Source: Aldrovandia affinis (taxonomy: Eukaryota > Chordata > Actinopteri > Notacanthiformes > Halosauridae). Taken from it: DNA of 64,000 nt. The position numbers and the translations under genes are program-made. The notes beneath the pieces are model-generated. The model was not told the origin of the DNA, did not search any database, and worked only from the letters and a program-made list of their open reading frames with translations. Below are positions 56,605 through 64,000 of this stretch, one piece after another; the stretch's first letter is position 1, and each line of letters begins with the position of its first letter. The stretch covers positions 3,586,447-3,650,446 of the forward strand of contig JAINUG010000023.1 of the NCBI GenBank assembly GCA_029706075.1, written 5' to 3'.

Positions 56605-57995
56605 CTGTCATCTGCGGATATGTTTCAGCGCCTCCTGATGGATTTCCCGGACCTCACTACGCCCACGTTCTCTTCGGCAGCCGTCAAGCATGGGGTGGAT
56701 CATTTTATCGCCACTACGGGTCCGCCGGTCCACGCCCGGGCAAGGCGGTTGGACCCGCAGAAGCTGGCTGTGGCTAAAGCGGAGTTTGACTCCATGGAAC
56801 GCTTGGGGATTGTGCGTAGGTCCAGCAGTCCTTGGGCCTCACCCCTCCACTTGGTTCGAAAAAAGGGGGTGGCGCCTTTGCGGGGACTATCGACGACTTA
56901 ATGACGCCACGACTCCTGACCGCTACCCTATACCGTACATACAGGATTTCTGGCTCGATTAGCTGGGAGGGTTTTGTTTTCGAAAATTGATTTGATCAGG
57001 GGTTATCACCAGGTTCCGGTTCAGCCGCAAGATATCCCTAAAACCGCGGATAACCCCGTTTGGCTATTTGAGTTTTTAAGAATGCCTTTCGGGTTAAAAA
57101 ACGCGCCCAAACTTTTCAGCGCTTAATGGATAGGGTTTTGCGGGATATGCCTTTTCTTTTCGTTTATTTAGACGACATCCTGGTGGCCAGTGTCACCAGC
57201 GATGAGCACCAGGCCCATCTCCGGGCCTTTTGCGCGCCTCAGCGAACACGGGCTAATTATTAATCTGGCGAAATGTCAATTTGGGGTTCCCGTGGTGGAT
57301 TTCCTCGGCCACCGCGTCACCCGGGAAGGTGCGGTGCCCCTCCCTTCTAAGGTCGAGGCTATTCAAAATTTTCCGCGACCGGTTACAGTTCGGGCTTTGC
57401 AGGAGTTTTTAGGCATGGTAAATTTTTACCATCGTTTCATTCCCAGAGCCGCTCGGCTAATGCTGCCCCTGTACGCTGCCCTTAAAGGGGCTACAGCAAA
57501 GCAACTGGTAAATTGGTCGGCCGAGATGTCGCATGCTTTTTTAAAAACGAAAGAGGCATTAGCGAATGCTACCCTACTTACGCACCCTTGGTCGGACGTG
57601 CCGGTTTCTGTAACCACGGATGCATCGGATTTTGCGGTTGGCGGGGTGCATGAACAGCTAGTTAATGGGGTTTGGCAGCCGCTTGCTTTTTTAGCCGCCA
57701 GCTCCGTCCTGCTGAGCGCAATTACAGCACGTTCGATCGTGAGCTCCTTGCTCTTTATTTAGCTGTGCGTCATTTCCGGTTCCTGCTCGAAGGCCGCACG
57801 TTCACGGCTTTTGTAGACCACAAGCCTTTAGCCCTAGCTATGGCTATGGTTAAGGAGCCATGGTCCGCCCGTCAGCAAAGGCAGTTGGCATTCGTCTCCG
57901 AATTCACCACGGACATCCAGCACGTCGCAGGTAAGGACAACGTGGTGGCTGACTGTCTTTCGCGGTCCATAGTGGACGCGGTCAATTTAGGGGTG
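56605..57995 (+). pseudogene. pol: pol: reverse transcriptase and RNase H, frameshifted
   Basis: Recognisable blocks in order: HFIATTGPPVHARARRLDP (start of the polymerase), CGDYRRLND, GYHQVPVQPQDIPKTA, FLRMPFGLKNA, then the catalytic FVYLDDILVAS with YLDD at 57165-57176, followed by the connection motif FLGMVNFYHRFIP and RNase H with TDASDF (D at 57619), STFDRELLALYLAVRHFRF and DNVVADCLSR. Together these make DNA from the element RNA. Frame changes occur near 56868, 56952, 57104, 57228 and 57680. Those at 57104 and 57680 fit one missing base in a repeated-base run. The amino acids themselves look well kept between breaks. Confidence 0.92.
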
Positions 57996-58169
57996 GATTA
58001 CGGGCAAATGGCTGCTGACCAGGCGTCTGATCCCGAAGTGCAGGCGTTACGCGCAGCGACTACAGGTCTGCAGCTGCAGGAGGTGAGTTTTGGTCCTTCA
58101 TGCACCCCACTCCTTTGTGATGTGTCCACCGGGGTCGCCAGACCGGTGGTGCCGGTGGTTTGGCAGCGG

Positions 58170-59362
58170 CGTATTTTGAGGTTTTACACAACCTATCCCA
58201 TCCGGGCCGCAAGGCGTCGCAAAAATATTGTCTGAAGGTTTGTGTGGCATGGCCTGAAAAAGGATGTTCGTGACTGGGTGAATGCTTGCTTAGCGTGTCA
58301 ACGGGCTAAAGTTCACAAGCACACTAAGGCTCCTTTAGCGCCGTTCGCCGTCCCGGAAAGGCGGTTTGACCACGTTAATGTGGATCTAGTGGGGCCGTTG
58401 CCTCCGTCGCGGGGTTACACACACCTTTTAACAATTGTAGATAGGACCACGCGTTGGCCGGAGGTAATACCGCTGACGTCCACCACCACTGCTGAGGTGG
58501 CTCGGGCGTTTATTAGTGCGTGGGTCTCGCGTTTCGGGGTTCCGGCCGATTTATCCTCCGACCGTGGGGCTCAGTTTACGTCAGAGTTGTGGGCGGCGAT
58601 AGCTCGGCAGTTGGGGGTGACGCTGCATTGACTACGGCGTATCACCCTCAGGCTAACGGGATGTGCGAGCGTTTTCACCGTTCATTAAAGGTGTCCCTCC
58701 GCGCTGCACTGCAGGGGGACGCTTGGTTTGATACGCTCCCATGGGTCTTACTGGGTCTTAGGACGGCCCCTAAGGCTGATTTAGGAGCATCTTCTGCGGA
58801 GCTGGTTTATGGGCAACCGTTGCACGTACCAGGGTGAGTTTCTACCTAGCTGTTCGGTGCCTTGGTCAGCTACGCGCCAGCTCCCGGTTCTGCGGGACGG
58901 TCTAAAATCGTTCGCTCCTGTGCCTACGACACATCACGGTTTGCCCCGCTCCCATGTTCATCCAGGTTTGGGTGAGGCGCGCTTTGTGTTTGTGCGCCAA
59001 GATAAGCATCGTAGCCCTTTGCAGCCTCCTTACGAGGGACCATTTCGAGTTATAAAGTCCGGGAGAAATTTTTGTTTTGGATATCGGTGGTAGATCTGAC
59101 CGCATTACTGTAGACCGCTTAAAACCGGCGCACGTCGATTTAGATTCGCCGGTAAAGGTCGCTTGTCCTCCGCGCAGAGGTCGCCCTCCCGCTCTCAGGT
59201 CGAGAAATCCTGCCCCTGACTTAAACCCTGACCCTGGTGACAGCCCTAAAACTGACTCTGGTATGGGTCCTGATCCGTCCGGGGCTGCGGGCAAGAGACT
59301 GGGGAGGTTTGGCCGTGTAATCCAGACCCCTAGGCGTTTTGCTGCCACAGTAAATTCTGGGG
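58170..59362 (+). pseudogene. pol: pol: integrase, frameshifted
   Basis: The N-terminal zinc motif has HNLSH at 58187-58201 in one frame and CLACQ (cysteines at 58287 and 58296) in another. The catalytic triad is D at 58383 (VNVDLVGPLPP), D at 58560 (SSDRGAQF) and E at 58667 (HPQANGMCERFH); with one missing base between them, the last two are separated by exactly 35 residues, the standard D-35-E. A C-terminal domain follows (FVFVRQDKH, PPYEGPF, VDRLKPAHVD) and a proline-rich tail. It would insert the DNA copy into the genome. Frame changes lie near 58175, 58225, 58620, 58838 and 59075. No chromodomain is visible. Confidence 0.9.
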
Positions 59363-59366
59363 GGGC
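59356..59366 (+). promoter_or_regulatory. Polypurine tract (short, G-rich)
   Basis: A run of seven G's (59359-59365) lies four bases before the 3' LTR and is the expected primer site for plus-strand DNA; it is shorter than usual. Confidence 0.6.
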
Positions 59367-59369
59367 TTG

Positions 59370-59606
59370 TGTAGTGAGCACTGGAGAGAGAGAGGCAGAA
59401 TTCCCTGCGGCAACACGCCCACGTTCTCGGACTCACCTGACAGGTGACGTGTCAGCCGGGAAGTAGAGATAAGCGGGGAGTGGATTGAGGGAGTTCAGAG
59501 CTTCCTGACGTGGCAGTACGATGTATCTGTATCAGAGCGATGTGCTCTAATAAAGTGTTTTTGCAACCTTGAAAACCAAGCCATTTGTTTTTCTGCAAAC
59601 ACCACA
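59370..59606 (+). repeat. 3' LTR (237 bp)
   Basis: Identical to the 5' LTR except for one extra A in GAGATAAGCGG. AATAAA at 59549-59554 would end the transcript. Confidence 0.95.
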
Positions 59607-59610
59607 AAAG

Positions 59611-59900
59611 CAATTAACTAATGTAGTTGTTTCCGAATTTTGTCTATAATATTTGTGACATGATATACAGTATCTATTTTTATGTAAACAATATATATGT
59701 AAAAATGAATAGGAGGGCAAATAAACACTGGTAGTTTGAAGTAGTAATTTTCAGAGTAAAAGTAATTTCAGCTGCTAACAGAACATATCATTACATATGT
59801 TATGGATGAGAGAATTCCAGACAATTGTATTAATCATTCAGGTATTTAGTGGAAATGTATATTCTGACATGTTTAAAGATGACTGAGGAGTTAATTTTGT
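59611..59900. other. AT-rich unique sequence
   Basis: Nothing recognised. Confidence 0.35.
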
Positions 59901-59903
59901 TGC

Positions 59904-61385
59904 GGTACAACCTGAAACCTTGATAGATGCACGTGTTTTTATTTTCCTCTGATCTACACAACATGCTCTGTGCTACAAGGTTTGGGGCAGAAAAATAGAA
60001 TTCAAAATAAAAGCCCTCAAAACCCTTCACTGGAGAAGTATTCACCCCCTCCCCTTAGAAATAACAATCCAAAATCAAGAGCAGTGGCTCAACCAGTCGC
60101 CTTCAGAATTCACACAGTATGTTCACTGGAATCTGCCGGTGTGCAATTAGAGTGTGCACCAGTTCAGCTTCAGCACACCTGTCTTTGAAAGGTCAAACAC
60201 ACCTGTCCCACGAGGTTCCACCGTTGGGCAATGCATACAAAGCAACACGAACACAAAGGAGCTTCTCAACACCTCAGGGAGAGTGTAGTGGACAGGCACA
60301 CGTCAGGGGATGGATATGAAGAGATCTCACAGGCACCCCCACGGAGCACTGCCAAATCAATTATCAACAAGTGGAACATTCCCCAAAACTACCCAGAATC
60401 CTCATCGACCAGTTCATCCTGCCGAGCAAGAAGGGCCACCAAGAGGCCAAAGACAAACCATGAGATACTTATAATATTTCAGGACTGAGATGGGAGAGAT
60501 TGAGGGAGTCAACAAGGCTCAGGTACTCCACAAATCTGGGCTGGGTGATGGAGGGGTGAGGAGGAGGCCATTATCTGATCCAAAGCTCATAAAGTCCAGT
60601 TTCCAATGTGCAAAAAAGGCACAAAGGAGTCTCTCAGGTGATGTGGAGAAAAATGTTGTGGTCTGATGAGACAAAAATTGAGCTGTTTGGCCTTAATTCC
60701 GAGCGCTGTGTCTGGTGAAAGAAGGGCACCACTGTGAGGCGTGCCTGTGGCAGCGTAATGTGGGGGGGGTACTGCTTTTCAAAGGGAGGGGCTGGGAGGC
60801 AGAATGGACGGAGCAAAAAGCTAAATATCGGCAGATCCTTGAGCTGAGAAAACCTGGAACAGTCTGCAATAGACCGGAGACTGGGATGGTGATTCATCTT
60901 TCAACACGACAATGACCCCAAAACACAGAGCCAAGACGCGACACTCGAGTGGCTGAAAATTAAGAAAGTGGACGTCCCATTCAGAGTCCGGACTTAAATC
61001 CAACAGAAGATCTGTGACAGGAATGGAAGATTGCTGAACACCACCTGCTACCTGAGTGAGCAGCAACAGCTGGAGGTAATTTTGCAGGGAAGAGTGGACT
61101 AAAACGAAACCCTTAAGATGCAAAACGCTGATTAAAAAACGCACCACAAAATACTCATGGCTGTAACTGCTGCCAAAGAGCGGAGAAACCAAACACTAAA
61201 TGACTCAGGGGTGCGAATCCTTATCCAGAGCTGGATACTTTCCCTTTTATATTTTTCATTACATTTTCTTTCACAATAAAAAATATGTTTCTCCATCAAA
61301 GTGTTGAGCACGGTTATGGTTATATACGGTTATGCATCTTTTGGCATTAAAAAAAAATGCAAATGCTTTACAATTTCAGGTTGCA
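59904..61385 (+). mobile_element. Old Tc1-like transposon relic
   Basis: CAACCTGAAA at 59910 and TTTCAGGTTG near 61376 form short inverted ends. AGAAGTATTCACCCCCTCCC near 60036 and GGGGTGCGAATCCTTATCC near 61209 resemble the subterminal regions of fish Tc1-like elements. A heavily mutated transposase region lies between. The borders are approximate. Confidence 0.65.
60645..61090 (+). pseudogene. Tc1-like transposase relic, heavily mutated
   Basis: TGTTGTGGTCTGATGAGAC corresponds to the LWSDE block around the first catalytic aspartate, GCAGCGTAATGTGGGGGG to the SVMVWG block, CAACACGACAATGACCCC to QHDNDP with the second aspartate, and CCGGACTTAAATCCAACAG to the PDLNP block before the final glutamate. 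These occur in the right order and spacing, but in different frames with stops and insertions, so nothing is translatable. It is much more decayed than the Tc1 copy at 37.6-38.4 kb and from a different lineage. Confidence 0.7.
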
Positions 61386-62100
61386 GACACTGCAGTAATG
61401 CATCTGCATATAAATGTGAACTAGGAGTGTAGATGTGCCAGGCATCTTTCCTGGCTGTCTTTATAAGAGGAGGTGGGAAATAAAATTTTAGACCCATAAA
61501 ACTGAACAGATATAAACAAGCCTAGAAAATGCATGTTTCAGATAAGATTAGGAACACTATTTGAATTACTGTACCAACAACCATATAAACATGTCCTCCA
61601 TCCGGAGCCAAGCAAGGCCATCAGCTCTCCCAGGGAGCTGGCACTGCAGCCAGCAGACCAGCATGGATCGGGGCGGTGGGCACATCGACCTGCTATGAAC
61701 GGGCCATGAACGGAGGTTGTCCGACAGGAAGAGTATGTTAACTGGCGATGCAGCGCTTTTCCTGTGCCCTCGTGAGTTTGGACAGGACGTGGCGGGATGG
61801 ACACTGCTTTCAGGAATGACACTTTCTCTGTTACGGCCAGGACAAACACCTTTAGATCAACTCACTCTACACACTTTGCGACAGTTTGGGATACAGTGCC
61901 AAGAGAGAGGCCGACACCTGGATTAACCTGTCCAATGACCCCTGGGAGAGGTCCAACGGATAGAGCTCCCACATTTCTTTCTAAGAAAGAGCCTAACAGT
62001 TCATTAATTAAGGAGCTGGCCACCATCTGCTGTGTAGCAAACTCCATTAGCTCCACCAACAAGATGTGTCGTCTTCACAGCAAAACATATGAGCTTGGGC
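61386..62100. other. Unique non-coding sequence
   Basis: Frames on both strands at 61540-62060 look slightly protein-like (for example minus 61862-62062, with LGTVSQTVAKCVE), perhaps from an old DNA transposon, but no family motif could be confirmed. Confidence 0.35.
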
Positions 62101-62106
62101 AGCGCT

Positions 62107-62181
62107 CAGGCAAGCTGCAGACCAATCAGTACTAAGCAATCCCACAACTGCTTAGCTTCAATACTAACCAAGCCCAGTGCT
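62107..62181 (-). mobile_element. 5S rRNA-derived fragment (SINE3-like), duplicated
   Basis: On the minus strand, GAAGCTAAGCAG and TTAGTACTGATTGG match the internal promoter region of 5S rRNA; a second partial copy (GGGCTTGGTTAGTATT) precedes it. The rest of 5S is not present. Confidence 0.5.
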
Positions 62182-62515
62182 AAAAAAATGATTTCACCTA
62201 AAAGTGAAATGAGAAATGCGGAAGTAACGTTACCCGTGCTTAGCGAATTCAAGAGACCACGCTATTGTCGGCTGTGGTAACATTAGGCTATACCAAATAT
62301 AACAAAACTGTTTTGATCTGTATGGTTCTTTTGTGAAATATTGCAAGATATATTTGATAAAATCAACAAGGTTTTAACTATTGTTTCAAAGCAATATATT
62401 TACACTCATTTAAGTTTGTGCTATTGGATAACTCCGTAATACATAATCGGTAATTTGATATGCTTGATCAATCAAATTCTTAACAGTGATTAATTGATCA
62501 TCAATTAATCATTAA
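62182..62515. other. AT-rich unique sequence
   Basis: Several TTAATTGATC-type palindromes near 62470-62510; nothing else. Confidence 0.35.
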
Positions 62516-62585
62516 CATCCTAGTACTAACCAAGCCCTGCCTTGCTTAGCTTCAGTACTAACCAAGTCCAGCCCTGCTTAGCTTG
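62516..62585 (-). mobile_element. 5S rRNA promoter-core tandem duplication
   Basis: On the minus strand AAGCTAAGCAGGGCTGG, CTTGGTTAGTACT, then AAGCTAAGCAAGG, GGCTTGGTTAGTACTAGG: two copies of the 5S internal control region (standard AAGCTAAGCAGGGTCGGG and CTGGTTAGTACTTGG) in tandem, 32-36 bp each. Neither is part of a full 5S gene. Confidence 0.65.
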
Positions 62586-64000
62586 TCTTCAGCAATCAGA
62601 GTCAAAGTGCTGCTGGCTTGTTGTACTTACATTACAGTTACAGCTTCCAGTTATGCAATACCAAATTATTTTTTACCAACTTTTAGCAGCTAGGAAATGT
62701 GCCCATAACTCTTTCAGCAGACAAGACATTAGCATTTAATTTCCAATTCAGTGGGAAAAAAAGGCTTAGCAATGCAACAGAACATTGGTTATTCATAAAC
62801 TAATTTGATCCATTCTTATTAAATAACATTTAAAAATCTAAACTACTCCGATATTAAACGCTGGAATGTAGATACATCTTCATATAATGTTTTAAAAATT
62901 CAGGAAGGAATTAAAATATGAATGATTATCTGCTGGAGACTCATCCTCTGAAAGTGTTGTGTAAAAGTTTAGCCACACAGGCTTCGGGGAATTTAGCCAC
63001 ACAGAACCACGTTGTTTCCTTTACGTTGTGTTTGTCTCCACCGTGTTACAAAGAGACGTGATCACACAGAGGTCCGGGACCCGTCTCTGCAGAGTGAAGA
63101 TTGTCAGCTCAGCGTCTTCGCACAAACACAACACCGTGTGGCAGCAGGAGAGCAGACTTCCTCGCAAACGGCAAAACCGGCTCCGATTCTGCTCTCTGAA
63201 CCCACCAATCATGGCAGTAACTGCCACCCATTGGTCAATATGGTCACAGCGATCATGGTAACACTTCTGGAACATAACCATGGTGAGTATTCGTAAGTGA
63301 CAGTAACTACGTAGAGAGGTCTGCATTTTCATTAATGGGGAGCACATCCTGGAAATGCGATTTCAGTGCCCATTGCTCACAACCTTAATGAGCATATCGC
63401 TCTTTGGAAGGAAAGCTACGTTTGCAGAAAGCGGTTGACAGGTTGCTCGGTGGGAAATGGTTATGCTCACGGCACCATATGAAATAAATCAAGTTTTGAA
63501 CGGCCTACTCTGGAAACATGACAAATATCCAATACATAAATGACAGCTTCCTAAACGTGCACATAAAAAAGCAACGTCAGAATAATTTTCCTTATCAAAA
63601 GCTGCATGGAAAAAAGTCTAAGAAAGCCTCTTCAAGGTGGACTGAGATACTCTTCCGGAACCGTTTGCCTTCAAAATGAATATCAATTACTCGTGGGAAT
63701 TAGAGTCTGCAGCAGAAGACAAACACATTTGAAATTGAAATACTGGATAAAATTCCTTGCCTGAGACGAAAAACAAGCTTCTTCAGTTGAAAGAATCCCT
63801 AGTGATCAAACTGTCAATACGGTTTCATTTCGTATGTGGTTAACGATTGGGTGAGAATGTTGCATATTGATATTGTACTCATGCCAAACAAGATTTACAT
63901 ATTTTATGCTCAAAAGATGTGTTCTGATAATAGACGGGTCAATTCGTGCAGAATAGACAAACGTTCCGGCCTGACCCCCTCCGATTTCTTCATTTTATGT
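62586..64000. other. Unique non-coding sequence to window end
   Basis: A 16-bp match to the minisatellite unit (GCCACACAGAACCACG) lies at 62997-63012. No gene is supported. Confidence 0.4.

Larger units (their letters stand above)
55248..59606 (+). mobile_element. Ty3/gypsy LTR retrotransposon, CsRn1-like, structurally complete
   Basis: A 4359-bp element with two LTRs, a tRNA-Trp primer site, gag with a C-H-C-C finger, pol in the order protease, reverse transcriptase, RNase H, integrase, and a G-rich tract before the 3' LTR. AAAG at 55244-55247 and 59607-59610 is a 4-bp target duplication. Integrase after RNase H places it in Ty3/gypsy. tRNA-Trp priming plus the C-H-C-C finger are features described for the CsRn1 clade. 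No envelope gene is present. The LTRs differ by one base, so insertion was recent, yet the coding part shifts frame about 14 times. Confidence 0.93.

Noticed and set aside
55248..59606. Endogenous retrovirus
   Set aside because: No envelope frame after integrase; pol order, primer site and finger fit a Ty3/gypsy retrotransposon.
61538..62062. Possible transposase frames on the minus strand
   Set aside because: A helix-turn-helix-like phrase is seen, but no catalytic motif or terminal repeats could be found.
62516..62585. Functional 5S rRNA gene
   Set aside because: Only the internal promoter core is present, duplicated; both ends of 5S are missing.

Overview
This window looks like non-coding nuclear DNA of a ray-finned fish. 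The evidence is the repeat content: tRNA-derived SINEs ending in the fish-typical tail GCGTCTGCTAAATG, Tc1/mariner, PIF/Harbinger and hAT transposons, a MITE with ends like CTACCGGTCAAAAGTTTTAG, and the common fish repeat around 41.5 kb. The species cannot be fixed from the sequence. I found no convincing exon of a host gene, no operon-like order and no bacterial or phage feature. The region is best read as intergenic or a long intron. Nearly all open frames are chance frames or lie inside tandem repeats; recognisable coding sequence is confined to mobile-element remains.

Layout. 0-3.3 kb: a 17-unit minisatellite grown from a SINE, then a hAT transposon with a BED zinc finger that is split by a SINE, then a SINE head fragment. 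4.4-6.4 kb: a decayed PIF/Harbinger element that keeps part of its Myb-like and transposase genes and carries a LINE fragment with a 13-bp target duplication. 7-31 kb: mostly unique sequence with scattered SINEs of several types, two more SINE-seeded minisatellites (11.4 and 15.5-16.7 kb), a perfect 24-bp hairpin (15.13 kb), a hAT element with an 8-bp target duplication (23.4 kb) and several unrelated minisatellites. 31-34.6 kb: a block of CAT/CAC, CA, TGAGGG (G-quadruplex-like) and 21-bp tandem arrays, followed by a MITE. 35-54 kb: an E-box cluster, a deleted Tc1 element, more SINEs, a LINE-like repeat, another MITE and a direct duplication of about 228 bp. 55.2-59.6 kb: a complete Ty3/gypsy LTR retrotransposon. 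59.9-61.4 kb: an old Tc1 relic. 62.1-62.6 kb: tandem fragments of the 5S rRNA internal promoter.

Most notable. (1) The LTR element has a primer site matching tRNA-Trp, a C-H-C-C gag finger and a 4-bp target duplication, which together mark the CsRn1 clade. Its two LTRs differ by one base, yet its coding region changes frame about fourteen times, often at homopolymers. (2) Three separate 29-bp minisatellites (17, 13 and about 40 units) each grew from the A-box end of one tRNA-derived SINE family; the largest lines up dozens of RNA polymerase III A boxes in front of one B box. (3) Smaller curiosities include 5S promoter-core duplications, a templated 57-bp insertion inside a SINE, a head-to-head SINE inverted repeat, and a pair of 34-nt segments that differ only by transitions while keeping their pairing ends.

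No functional gene network can be described. The parts that would act together are those of the LTR element (gag, protease, reverse transcriptase-RNase H, integrase), and this copy as written could not make them without correction of its frames.
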